52,742 bases of DNA from Rhizophagus sp. LPA8_4_AMF (Eukaryota; Glomeromycota; Glomeromycetes; Glomerales; Glomeraceae), in assembly GCA_021464525.1 (NCBI GenBank), contig JADRCO010000113.1, forward strand, positions 1 to 52,742, written 5' to 3'. The notes beneath the pieces are model-generated. The model saw only the letters and a program-made list of their open reading frames with translations. It did not search any database and had not been told where the DNA came from. Every line of letters starts with the position of its first letter. The first letter of the stretch is position 1. Below, piece by piece: positions 11,111-22,819 of the stretch. A program made the translations under genes and the position numbers.

Positions 11111-12706
11111 CAAAATGTTATTGACAGCTGATCAAGAAAGAAAAATATAGTTAAACGTTTATGTGATATTTTGGACCCATTTGAAAATCTTTGAAAATAT
11201 CGTTATATCAAATTATACTGACATTTATATATTCTCTCATATAGTGAGAAAGTAATATTTTATCGTTATATCAAATTTTTAATATATATCGGTAAATCGT
11301 TGTAAGTACGACATTAATTTTTTCAGGAAAAAACGTTGATGAATATTCCTAACCATTGACATAGAAAGAGATGTAATTGTTGTTAACTATAAAGAAGAAA
11401 CTGAAATAAACTTAGAAAACGCTTTTTACCAAACCATCAGTAATTTATTCTTTTATAGCAAAGAATTAATTTGCAAAAAAAGAAATAAACTTTTTGTTAT
11501 GTTCAATATAATATCAGCAGCGATAAAACTAGAAATTTTCATTACATATTGTAAACATCCAGAATAGTAATATATATCATCATTGAATTGAATTTTCTAA
11601 TATCTCTTACCACAATAAAACTCAATGTTCTGCCATGGTTCATTTAGTCATATTCAACATTGCTATAATTGACTTGCACAATATTTATGATTTATCAAAG
11701 TTTGATACTAAAAATTCAATTTCAATTGTTTTGATAATTAAAACTTGAGTTAAGGCCTGCTACAAAAGTGTTTATCCCAATATTTCAATTTTTGGTTATT
11801 ATAATAAATGTATTATAAGATTTTTCTCTTTAAAATAATCATTTACTATAACATTGTTTTTATTAATCATATTCTTAATATAAATTGAAAAAAATTTACT
11901 GCGTCACATAGTGGATATAATCCTACGCTGCGCCTATTGCGCTACCTCAATTTTCGCACTCGTATAAGTTACACCAAGCTATTTACTGAATTAGTTTTTA
12001 ATGATATACATCTACCGAAAAAATGTATCCGAATATCTATAGAATTTATTAATATTATAAATTCTTTTTCAATTTTAACAGCTTAATCATTTCATCTCTT
12101 GCTAGAATGACAACCAATTATGCATTTTAAATTTACCAAATTTAAACGAATAAAATAGTCACAGCACTTATTATAAAGTAAATAGAATATAAGATTATTG
12201 TAACTTAGTCTACAATTCAACAAATATCTTAGTAAAAAAGAAAGGCTCATGCACACAGCGAGCTTTAATTTCAGCGGGGTAACAAGCAAAAAATATGAAA
12301 TGTTATTATAGAACTAGGGACTCTCATTCATTTTAAACCATGATCGTGTAATTTCTTTGGTTTATACTTATTAAAAGCTATGCCTTCATATGGGCTGATT
12401 TTTGGAATGGTTTTATAGGTTTAATCAATTCTTCCAGGTAAAGGGTGCGTCAACTATATATAAATTATTAAGTCTCCCAAGTAGGTAGGTGCGTCATCAA
12501 TTCCAAAAATCTGCGGTGACCAAATATTGATATGCAAGAATATGTACGGCAAGAAAGATGATCTGCGATATACACATCAATCACATTATGTACTACTGAT
12601 ATTTTAATATAAGCTTATTTGATGACTATATATAGTTTGGCTGATTCTAAAGTCATTTTTTTATTTGATTTTATTTATTTTTGATAATTAACAAAAACTT
12701 TTCAAA
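11111..12706. other. Intergenic stretch upstream of the kinase-array gene
   Basis: AT-rich, with no coherent protein-coding frame. A GC-richer patch near 11900-11960 has a tRNA A-box-like string on the minus strand but no B box (see rejected items). Sequence near 12400-12530 is also slightly GC-richer, with no identity seen. Confidence 0.35.
12626..12636 (+). promoter_or_regulatory. TATA-like element upstream of the kinase-array gene
   Basis: ACTATATATAG lies about 75 nt before the ATG at 12707, a plausible core-promoter position for a fungal gene. The leader between them is T- then A-rich. Confidence 0.4.
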
Positions 12707-15700
12707 ATGCCAAAACTAATTTCGATAATTTTAGCGTTTTATCATTTTGTCATAAGAATTTCGGCAGTTTTGCGTTTCTTCATAGAAACTTTGGGACTTT
12801 ATCAATATCTTAATAAATGTGAAATATGTGGTAACCATTACACAAATATAGACAAATGGTGTAAGCCTTGTCAAATAAATGATTTAAAAAAATTTTTTAC
12901 ATACAGTGAGATTGAAAAAATCGATAATTTAATTCAAGAAATGCAATCAAATATTAATAGATCAAGTGATATTATATTTGAATGGATACCATATGATCAG
13001 TTTGAAGATATTAAGGAAATAGATAAAGGTGTTAATGTATATTCAGCAATATGGAAGAATGGTCCATTATATTATAAGAATCGCACCGTTTTTGGTAAAA
13101 ACAAATATGTAAGAGACCAGAATAAAAATATTATTTTAAAATGTTTATATAATTCTCGAGAGATTAATAATGTATTTCTAAATGAGGTACGAAATTCTTT
13201 AAAATTATATAAATTTATATTTTTTAATGATAATATTTTTCTCATGTTTAATAGGTTAAATCATATTATTCGATTAATTGTATTTATAATATATCTAAAT
13301 TATATGGAATATCTCAAGATCCAATAACAAGAGATTACATTCTGGTTTTTCAACATAAAACAATTGCTATTATGTACACAATGAAAATAATAACGAATTG
13401 GACTAGTGGGAATGAAAATATTGATAATTTAATTCAAAAAATGCGACTAAAATTTAATGAACCAAGCGATATATTATTTGAATGGATACCATACGATCAA
13501 TTTAATAATATTAAAGTAATAAGAAGAGATGAATTTGCTACAATATATTCAGCAATATGGAGTGATGGTTCATTACATTATGATAATTATAGATTTAGAT
13601 ACACAAGAAACATGAACGAAAAAGTTATTCTAAAATGTCTATATAATTCATATAATTCTCAAAATATTCTTAATGAATTTCTAAATGAGGTATACAATTT
13701 CTCTATAAATTATTTTTTTCTTTACCTTTTTTTATAATAATAATTTTTTTATATATTTCAAAAGGTGGAAGCATCTTCAAATAAAATATACGGAGTATCT
13801 CAGAATTCAGATACAAACGATTATATTATAGTTTTTATAGAAGGATTTCATTGTCAAAATTGCGGTAAGCCATTTACGCAAATAAATAATGAATGGTGTA
13901 AACAATGTCAATTAAGTAATTTGAAGAATATTACAATCCGAGCTAGCGGGAATGAAAAAATTGATAATTTAATTCAAAAAATGAGGCTAAAATTTAATGA
14001 ATCAAGAGATATATTATTTGAATGGATACCATACGACCAATTTAATAATATTAAAGTAATAGGAAGAGATGAAGTTGCTACAATATATTCAGCGATATGG
14101 AGTGATGGTCCATTACATTATGGTAGTTATAGAAATAAACACACAAGAAACATGAACGAAAAAGTTATTTTAAAATGTCTATATAATTCAAATGATTCTC
14201 AAAAAATTCTTGATGAATTTCTAAATGAGGTATAAAATTTCTCTATAAATTTTTTTTTTTTTTTGCTTTTTTTTATTATAATAATTTTTTTGTATATTTC
14301 AAAAGGTGGGAGCATCTTCAAATAAAATATACGGAGTATCTCAGAATTCAGATACAAACGATTATATTATAGTTTTTATAGATGGATTTCATTGTCAAAA
14401 TTGCGGTAAGCCATTTACGCAGATATATAATAAATGGTGTAAACAATGTCAATTAAGTAATTTGAAGAATATTACAATCCGGGTTAGTGGGAATGAAAAA
14501 ATTGATAGTTTTATTCAAAAAATGCAATTAAAAATTAATGCGTCATGGAATATAATATTTGAATGGATACCATTTGAACAGTTTAATGATGTTAAAGAAA
14601 TAAAAGATGACGGTCTTACTTCAATATCTTCAGCAATATGGAAGAATGGTCAATTATATTATGATAATAATAAATATGAATATGCAAGAAATCAGAATAC
14701 AAAAGTAATATTAAAATATCTATATAACTCTCAAAATATCAACAATGTAATTTTAAATAAGGTACGAAATTCTTTTGAAAAATTTAATTTATATACTTTT
14801 TATGATTTACTAATAAATTTTTTATAAACTAATAGGTTAAATCATACTATTCAATCAATCATAATTCTTATATGCTTGAAGTACTATATGGAATATCTCA
14901 AAATCCCGATACAAAAAATTATATTCTGGTTTTTAAAGCGGCTGCTATTAGACATGCAGTGAAAATATTTACGAACTGGACTAGCGGAAATGAAAAAATC
15001 GATGATTTAATTCAAGAAATGCAATTAAACTTTAATAGGCCAAGCGATATACTATTTGAATGGATACCATACAATAAATTTAATAATGTTGAAGTAATGG
15101 GAAGAGATAAATTTGCTACAATATACTCAGCAATATGGAGCGAAGGACCATTACATTATGATAGATATAGATTTAAATACACAAGAAACAAGAATGTAAA
15201 AGTTACGTTAAAATGTCTACATAACTCCCAAGATATTCTTGATGAATTTCTAAATGAGGTATAAAATTTACGAGATTTCAAGTATTTGTATACTTATTAT
15301 AATAATAATAACAATTTTTTATATTCTAATAGATTAAATCATCTCCAATTAAAACATATGGGGTATCTCAAAATTCAGATATAAAAGGTTATATTATAGT
15401 TTTTCCAAATGAATGCTGCTGCGAAAAATGTGGTAAATTATTTACAGATATAAATCTTAAATGGTGTAAGCAATGTCAAATAAGTTATTCAAAAAATATT
15501 AAAATCTGGATTAATGGGAATGAAAAAATTGATAATTTAATTCAAGAAATACAATCAAAAATAGATATGGTATTTGAATGGATACCTTATAATCAGTTTA
15601 AAAATATTAAGGAAATAGGTAAAGATGTTAGAGTATATAAAGCAATATGGAAGGATGGATCAATATATTATGATAATAATAAAAATGAATATGTAAGGAA

Positions 15701-18700
15701 TCAGAATGAAGAAGTTCGTTTAAAATGTCTCTATGGCTCTCAAAATTTCACTTATATTAATAATATATTGTTAAATGAGGTACGAAATCTTCTAAAATTT
15801 TAATTTATGTACTTTTAATTTAATACATTTTTTTTGTATTTAAATAGGTTATATCATATTATTCAAATAATCAAGATTATAGTATACCTGAAATATATGG
15901 GATATCTCAAAATCCAAATACAAATGATTTTATTTTAGTTTTTCAACATTATAAAACAACAACTATTAGGTATACAATGAAAATACTCACAAACTGGATT
16001 AGTGGAAACGAAAAAATTGATGAATTAATTCAAAAAATGCAATTAAAAATTAATGAACGAAGTGATACAGTATTTGAATGGATACCATATATTCAACTTA
16101 ACAATATTAAAACAATAAGTAATGATGAATTTTCTAAAATATATTCAGCAGTATGGAATGATGGTCCATTATATTATTATTATAATAACGATAAATATGA
16201 ATTTAAAAGAAATCAAAATAAAAAGGTTAATTTAAAACGCCTAAATAACTCTCAAAATATTACTAATGAATTTCTAAATGAGGTATATAATTTAAATAAA
16301 TTAATTCGTATACATTTTATATAATAATAATAAATTTTTATATTTTAATAGGTTGAAGTAACTATAATTAAAACATATGGAATAACTCAGAATTTGGATA
16401 CAAAAGATTATATTATAGTCTTTGAAAACGAATGCTACTGTGAAGAATGTGGTAAAGAATTTACAGATATAAATCTTAAGTGGTGTAAAACATGCCAAGT
16501 AAATTATTTAAAAAATATTACAATTTGGACAAATGAAAATGGAGAAATTGAAAATTTAATTCAAGAAATGCAATTGAAAATTAATAAACCAAATGATATA
16601 GTATTCGAATGGATTCCATATGATCAATTTAATAATATTGAAGAAATAGGCATTTTTGTTAAGGTGTATTCAGCAATATGGAAGGATGGTCCATTACATT
16701 ATGATAGTGATAAATACGAATATACAAGGTATCAGAATGAAGTAGTTGCTTTAAAATGTTTATATGACTCTCAAAATATCACTAATGTATTACTTAATGA
16801 GGTATGAAGTTTTTATAAATTTAAAATATATATTTTTAACTTGATAATATTCATGGCTTATTTTTATATCTTATTAATAGGTTAGATCATCTTCAATTAA
16901 TCATTATTGTAATAAAAGTACTACAAAAATATATGGAATATCTCAAGATCCAAGTACAAAAAATTATATTCTAATTTTTAAATATTGTGAAAATTATGAA
17001 AATAATGATAATAATGAAAATTATGCAAATTATGATATAACTATTAGAGATAATTATGCAATGAGAATACTTGCAAATTGGATTGGTGAAAATAATGTAA
17101 CTACAGTAAAAATACTTACAAATTGGATTAGTGGAAATGAACAACTTGACCATTTAATTCAAGAAATGCAATTAAAAACCAATGACCTACATAATATAGT
17201 ATTTGAGTGGATACCATATGATCAATTTGATAATATTGAAAAAATGAATGAATGTAATTTTTCTAAAATATATTTAGCAATATGGAAGAATGGTCCATTA
17301 TATTATAAAAATCAAATTATTTTTGGTAAAAATAGATATACGAGAAACTGGAATAAAAAAGTTATTTTAAAATGTTTGTATAACTCTCAAAATATTACCA
17401 ATATATTTATAAATGAGGTATGAAAAATTTCTAAAATTTAGTTTATGTACTTTCTAATTTTACAATAATTTTTTCTTATATTTTAACAGATTAAATCATA
17501 CTTCTTAACTACTAATCATGATGATATTCCTAAGTTATATGGAATATCCCAAAAACCAAATACAAAAGATTATATTCTAGTTTTTCAATATTATGAACCA
17601 ATTATTAAAAACAAGCATATAATAAAAATACTTACAAATTGGACTAGTGGAAATGAGAAAATTGATGATTTAATTAAAGAAATGCAATTGAAAATCAATA
17701 AACCAAATGATATAGTATTTGAATGGATACCATATAAACAATTTAGTGATATTAAAAAAATAGGTGAAGGTGGATTTTCTAAGGTATATTTTGCAATATG
17801 GAGGGTTGGTTTATTACATTATGATGGTAAAAAGTATACAAGAGAACAGAATAAAAAGGTTGCGTTAAAATGTTTATATAAATCTCAAAATATTACATAT
17901 AAATTTTTAAACGAGGTATGAAATTCTCCATAATATAATTTACATATATCTTTTTTTTAATATAATAAATAATAATAATTTTTATTTTATAATAGGTTAA
18001 ACAATATTCAATTGAAAATCATCATAATTATTACACTAATAGGATTCTTAAAATATATGGAATATCTCAGAATCCAGATACAAAGGAATTTATTATGGTT
18101 TTTGACCATGCAAAAGGTGGAGACTTAAATCATTGGATGAATAAAAATTATAATGATTTTGATTGGTTAAGGAAATTACTTTTATTATGGAATATTATTA
18201 AAGGACTTAGAGAAATTCATCAAAAAGGGATGGTCCATCGTGATTTTCATACAGGAAATATACTATTAAATAATGCTGATGTAAATGATTACATGGATGA
18301 TAATATTGTACATATTTCAGATATGGGATTATGTGGAGATGTTAGTAATATTGATCAAAATAATAATTATGGAGTTATACCTTATGTAGCTCCTGAAGTT
18401 TTTAGACAAAAGCCGTATACTCAAGCAGCAGATATATATAGTTTTGGTATGATTATGTATTTTGTAGGAACTGGAAAACAACCTTTTTCTGATTGTGCAC
18501 ATGATGAATACTTGACAATAAGCATATGTAATGGAAATAGACCTGAAATAAATGAACCAGAGATACCAAAATGTTATGGTGAATTAATAAAAAAATGTTG
18601 GAATTCAACCCCAGTCGATAGACCAAATGTAGAGGAAATTTTTGAATCAATAAATTTATTTTATAGTTCATATAAAGATGATAAATCAGACTTTAAACGT

Positions 18701-18904
18701 TATATGAAGATTGAAAAAGAACAACAACATTATGAAATTGAAAAACAATTCAAAGAAGCAGAAGAATATAGAATATCAAATCTCTCTCTTAATAAAAGTA
18801 CTATTACTCATACACAAGCTATTTATAAATCTCGATTACTTAATCCTCCTATCTATAGCGATAGTAAAAGTCTCGTTATTGATTTTACAAAAATAAGCTC
18901 ATAG
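12707..18904 (+). CDS. Poly-N-lobe protein kinase: ten tandem kinase N-lobes, one C-lobe
   Basis: My model has 11 exons: 12707-13186, 13255-13689, 13765-14229, 14306-14761, 14836-15258, 15333-15779, 15848-16282, 16352-16801, 16881-17417, 17490-17915 and 17996-18904. All introns are GT-AG, 68-80 nt and phase 0, giving 1820 codons with no stop. Exon 1 has a hydrophobic N-terminus (residues 4-30), possibly a signal anchor. Each exon 1-10 holds strands beta1-3 and helix C of a kinase N-lobe (FEWIPY, AIW, LK, LNE). The next exon opens with the closing strands (YGISQNPDTKDYI). A CxxC-x10/11-CxxC zinc ribbon occurs in exons 1, 3, 4, 6 and 8 only. Only exon 10 keeps a glycine loop (GEGGFSKV, about 1468-1475). 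Exon 11 carries HRD (catalytic Asp about 1601), Asn1606, DMG in place of DFG (1627) and APE. The C-lobe resembles the zinc-ribbon kinases expanded in Rhizophagus. The function of the array is unknown. Confidence 0.85.
13255..17915 (+). repeat. Exon-sized tandem repeat array inside the kinase gene
   Basis: Exons 2-10 (with exon 1 just upstream) are diverged copies of one module, with intron included, repeating about every 495-610 bp. Two front types occur. Type A has the zinc ribbon (exons 1, 3, 4, 6, 8). Type B has a short ribbon-less linker ending in a TNW[TI]SGNE motif (exons 2, 5, 7, 9, 10). Order A B A A B A B A B B suggests that the ancestral unit was an A-B pair. The VxLK lysine is kept in all ten. 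The helix-C NE motif is kept in all but exon 4, where it is NK. Exon 9 also contains an internal duplication of the linker (ILANWIGEN and ILTNWISGN) and an Asn/Tyr/Glu-rich insert. Confidence 0.88.
13421..14501 (+). repeat. Recent 540-bp tandem duplication within the array
   Basis: Block 13421-13960 (back half of exon 2, intron 2, front half of exon 3) is nearly identical to 13961-14501 (back half of exon 3, intron 3, front half of exon 4). Exon 3 is therefore a hybrid: a type-A front like exon 4 and a back half like exon 2. The two intron copies differ mainly in homopolymer length. Unequal exchange within the array explains this and keeps the frame. Confidence 0.85.
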
Positions 18905-19460
18905 ATTTTTATATTTGATAATTATTGTAAATTTAATTCTTTATACAGATTACAATGATTAAAGGAGATTAAACGCTATTAGTTTTTAGTATGAGTCAAT
19001 ATAATAAATCTTTAGCTTATCGTTTAATAGCTATATACAATATTTTAGGTTTAAATGCTTTTAATGTTAGAATGTTAGATTATTTTACGTGTAAATTTTG
19101 TTTTTTTACGTAAATAAAATCAGTTTAATATTTATAAATATATCAGATATGTTTAATTATTTTAGCACCGTAAATATATTTTAACACCATAATTTATAAT
19201 GCCGTAAATAAATATTTAATGAGAATTTTGTATTTTTCTTAATATCCAAATTTAATGAATTGGAGTGATCAATGATAATTCTTTAATAATAAAAGAAATA
19301 AAAAAATATGAATTTTTACAGATGGCGGCTTTTATTTATGACAGTTAGTGTACTGTACTGTACGTATCGTATCTGTAATTAAAATTTCAACCTCGCAACC
19401 TCGCATGGCAATCTTAGTGATTGTACATATATTTTTGAAGTGAACGAGGGTTGTATAATA
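18905..19460. other. Intergenic stretch 3' of the kinase-array gene
   Basis: AT-rich 3' flank with no coding frame. AATAAA-type hexamers near 19112 and 19203 could end the kinase transcript. Confidence 0.3.
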
Positions 19461-19825
19461 CAGTCAACTCTGGATATAACGAACCCTCTGTTCCAGAGGG
19501 TTTAGTTCGGTATAGAGTGAATTCGTTATAAAATATACCGTCTGTACTAGGTAATTTAGGCAAAATTTGTAATGCTGGCCAGAATTATAATTAAATTTTC
19601 GAAAAAATTACTAATAATTCCGGCCAGCACTATAGATTACAATATAGTCACATGACCGTTCGTTCTAGAAAGCTGGATAAGTTCAGTTCGGATTCGTTAT
19701 ATAGTGTTTTATTATAAAAGTTCGTTATATCCAGTAAAATTATTTATAAATATCGGATCTGGAAATTCCGGTTCTGTATAACGGGGTTTCGGTACAAACA
19801 GATTCGTTATAACCAGAGTCGATTG
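19461..19825. mobile_element. 365-bp MITE with pogo-like ends
   Basis: The ends read CAGTCAACTCTGGATATAACGAA and its inverse, about 23 nt with three mismatches, and TA duplications flank them (19459-19460 and 19826-19827). There is no internal ORF. Further TTCGTTATA motifs are repeated inside. CAGT-type ends with TA targets are typical of non-autonomous pogo/Fot1-group elements. An internal hairpin (19572-19628) may be a nested element. Confidence 0.7.
19572..19628. repeat. Near-perfect 57-nt palindrome inside the MITE
   Basis: TGCTGGCC at the left is matched by GGCCAGCA at the right. The AT-rich interior is also largely self-complementary around a TTTTCGAAAA centre. It could fold into a long hairpin or be a tiny nested insertion. 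Confidence 0.65.
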
Positions 19826-20390
19826 TATTATTTAAGGAGCTATTAGGCCTGTTCGATTGGGGGTGGCTGATCGACCAAAACGACCAATGATTTTGGTGGT
19901 TCAAATCTGATCGCCAATAAAATTGGTAATCAAAAATGCCGATCAAACAATTATGAACTGGCCTATTAGCGAATTATCTTTCTTCTCTTATTCATGTTGC
20001 TACTTGCGTACAATAAATTTTGAATTTTAGAACAAACCAATCAAAATGTTTATTATCTTATTTTATTATTAGTTTAACATAACTAATAAATCTTATTTGA
20101 ACCCAATTTTTCTATAATATTCAAGATTCGCACGTATAAATAATATTATAAAATCATAATTAAATATTAAACGTTAAATGCAAAAATCAAAATTGAAAAG
20201 GATATTTAATATTTCGTGATGCAACATAAAAATTTTCATAATTTTCCATATCATTTTTTTTTTACACTTAATTAATAGAAGACAACTTTTCCTATTTAAA
20301 ATATCTTTATGATATTTAAGTAATTACAAAATATGTTGTGTAATATACGTAGATAGAAACTGCTAGGCAGTTCGGATAATATTTTTGTTA
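19826..20390. other. Intergenic stretch
   Basis: AT-rich. A short GATC/CGATC-rich region at 19840-19970 has small inverted motifs around TTGGTGGT. Nothing codes. Confidence 0.3.
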
Positions 20391-20391
20391 T

Positions 20392-20524
20392 GATCAACCC
20401 TCGATACAACGAACTCGCTTTATAACAATTTTCTCAACACGTGACATTTCTCTCGTTATAACGAATCAATTAAATTCTCTTAAATTCTTCGCTATAACCT
20501 TATAGCAAATTTGGAGAGGACTGT
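20392..20524. mobile_element. Possible short MITE related to the 19.5-kb element
   Basis: CAACCCTCGATACAACGAAC on the left and, inverted on the right, CAGTCCTCTCCAAATTTGC are both of the CAGTC...TATAACGA type seen in the 19461-19825 element. CGTTATAACGAA also occurs inside. The ends match each other poorly, so this is a decayed or composite copy. Confidence 0.35.
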
Positions 20525-20727
20525 AAGCTGACGATAAAATAATTTAAACTCATTCATCTGTTCGCTAAATTTAAACTGCGTGGTGCAATGAAGAAACTCA
20601 AGTACTGTATAAATGAAATATGTAATAATTATATATGGCTTTAATTTTAAGAAAAAAATTAATATTTTTAGGAAATAAAAAAAAGATTTACTGTCGTGTT
20701 AATAATATGAATTAAATAACATGGTAT

Positions 20728-20860
20728 CCCTGATAGCCCTATAAAATATTATCCGAATATTTCCATTATTTCTCCGTGGCTTTCGTAAATATTCCGTGAA
20801 TATGATACATTCACGGAAAAAACATGGAAATATAAACACGGATCAACATTTTTTACAGGG
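20728..20860. mobile_element. Decayed small inverted-repeat element
   Basis: CCCTG at the left and CAGGG at the right bound about 130 bp. Inside, both arms share ATCCG, a TATTTCCAT and a CCGTG block in the same inverted order. The centre contains the hairpin TTCCGTGAAT...ATTCACGGAA (about 20790-20816). There is no ORF and no clear target duplication. Confidence 0.4.
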
Positions 20861-20864
20861 TAGG

Positions 20865-21349
20865 AAAATATTTAATAAACTCGAATAATTTACTTTTATC
20901 TTTAACGTGACAAAACAATTTAATAAAACAAGTTTATATTATATATGTATGTTTATGAAATTAAGGTATATGTAATCAAAGTATGAAATTTAATAAAAAA
21001 AAAGAAATAATTTTAAAAATGTAAAAAAGTATGAATTAAATCATAATATCGATAATTCGATATAAATATTGAAGTCGTCATCTATTAATCAACATGCTGA
21101 CGTTAGTCAACTGACTATATTTTTTTATTGATGTTCAAATTTTATGATGTAAGCATGTGTACAGATTTTTAAGCCTTGAAATGTGGCGAAGCAAATCATC
21201 AAACGTGCTAGTAGTGTACTACGTTGAACAAACTTATATGCAGTTTTGTTTTGCTCACATTTCTTCCATAAACTCTTTCCGAGTTCTTTAAAGAAACGGA
21301 TTATATTAAAGTAAAAAGCTTATAACAAAAGATCTGAAAACAGACGAAT
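20865..21349. other. Intergenic stretch
   Basis: AT-rich, with no coherent frame. Sequence just before 21350 may hold unreadable N-lobe remains of the kinase relic that follows. Confidence 0.3.
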
Positions 21350-22030
21350 TTTTATGGTAATGTTGTACTATACGCTTCAGATGGAAATTTAAGAATGATT
21401 CCGAAATTTATGGTATATTATAGATACTCTTGGAAGAATCCATGACATAAATTATATTCATAAAGATTTGCATTGCATACTTTATGTATAAACCTAATAT
21501 TGATGATTTAAGTGGCGCGATGATTTCGGATTTAGGACTTTCACAATTAATATGGTAAACCATACACAAAAGCAATAGTTTGGTAATATTATGGTAGAAA
21601 TGTCTACTGGAAAACCACCTTATGGAAATATATCACATAGCGCATTAACAATCTGCGATGGGTTAAGACCAAAAGTTATTAGAAAACTCCAAAATGTTAT
21701 ATCGATTTGATCCAGAGAAATAACCTTTTAGTAATGAATTGGATTTGGAATTTATCAATGGAGAAACAGAATAAGAAATTGTAAAAGAATTTTCTAATGC
21801 AGATGCGAGAATGTTTTTCTAATAAGATTACATTACATCCTGACAAGTCGTCATATGAATTTTCGTAATCACCCTAAATCAAGAAATTGTAAATATTATA
21901 TATTTTAATCATTACTTAATTTGTATTTAATTAATTAATTCATTTTAAACCTTCGTTTACAGTTTCTGATCCTAATTTGACTGAAAACTTTATTCATGAC
22001 GCTATTAAAGAACAAAGTCAGGGTATTATT
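21350..22030 (+). pseudogene. Protein kinase pseudogene (C-lobe and tail)
   Basis: Kinase motifs occur in order on the plus strand but in changing frames. The hinge reads ASDGNLR (about 21378). The catalytic-loop region reads LGRIHDINYIHKDLHC (21431-21480). The activation start is MISDLGLSQL, with DLG for DFG (21518-21550). The helix-F region reads VEMSTGKPPYGN (21595-21630), followed by ICDGLRPKV (21650). The C-terminal tail has EFSNADAR (21790-21815) and, after an intron-like gap (about 21889-21961), SDPNLTENFIHDAIKEQSQ. Multiple stops and shifts and the missing N-lobe show that it is dead. It belongs to the Rhizophagus kinase expansion but to a different branch from the array gene. Confidence 0.75.
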
Positions 22031-22819
22031 TAGAATTATAATTATTGTGAATGTTGTAAGCATTAACTATTAATATTAAAAATTATTAATATTTACTTTT
22101 ATTAAAAAAATTTAAATAAGGTTGAAGATTGAAGTAAATGGTAATTGGTTTATTAAAATATTGATACCTTTGGTTAGGAAGCCTAAATTTGCGTCTTGCA
22201 TCTGTTCATACATATTCTCATTAAGTATCTATTGTGTGTGACATCCGTAAGCTACTAGACTTTAGTTTAAGAGAAAATATTAAGAGACAAGAATCTTCTG
22301 ATAAGGCTAATATAAATTATAATAAATAATTATGGACCATTAAGTTTAATTGCAATTACGCATTGTTACACATTACAACAATATGGATTAAGTAATTATA
22401 GTAGCCAAAGATACATTTATTGAGAAAAAGTCCGTCATTGTATTAATATAATAACGGTTTATCTTAAATTTTAAGATAATTTTTATGTTATACATATCGT
22501 CATAGTACAGTTTGGTGAGTAGGGTGATGTCATTCGACTTTTAGAAGAGATGTGTAACAACACGTATGAAACCTTGTTGTTGCACGAATTTTAATTTACC
22601 AAATTTGGTAAAAGAACTCGATGACATAATGATATAATGATATAAAGGTTGACGCAATTATTTTAACAGCGTTGTTCGACTAGTTTCTTCGTTTCTTCCC
22701 AGAATAAAAAAAAAAAATTTGTGATAACAAAAGATAACAAAAAAATAGAGAGAGATCAAAAAGTTATTATCCCTTTTCTTTTCTTTTAACCAACTATTCT
22801 TTAAACTCATATCATAAAA
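22031..22819. other. Intergenic stretch
   Basis: AT-rich. Contains the palindrome TTTACCAAATTTGGTAAA near 22592-22609 and a repeated ATAATGATAT motif near 22627. It leads into the promoter of the acidic-protein gene. Confidence 0.35.

Noticed and set aside
11890..11970. tRNA or tRNA-derived SINE on the minus strand
   Set aside because: An A-box-like TAGCGCAATAGG is present, but no B box and no acceptor-stem pairing were found.
13190..17960. Nine separate short genes instead of one array gene
   Set aside because: Individual ORFs lack proper ATG starts, begin in mid-fold and end just past splice donors. Joining at GT-AG sites keeps one frame over 1820 codons.
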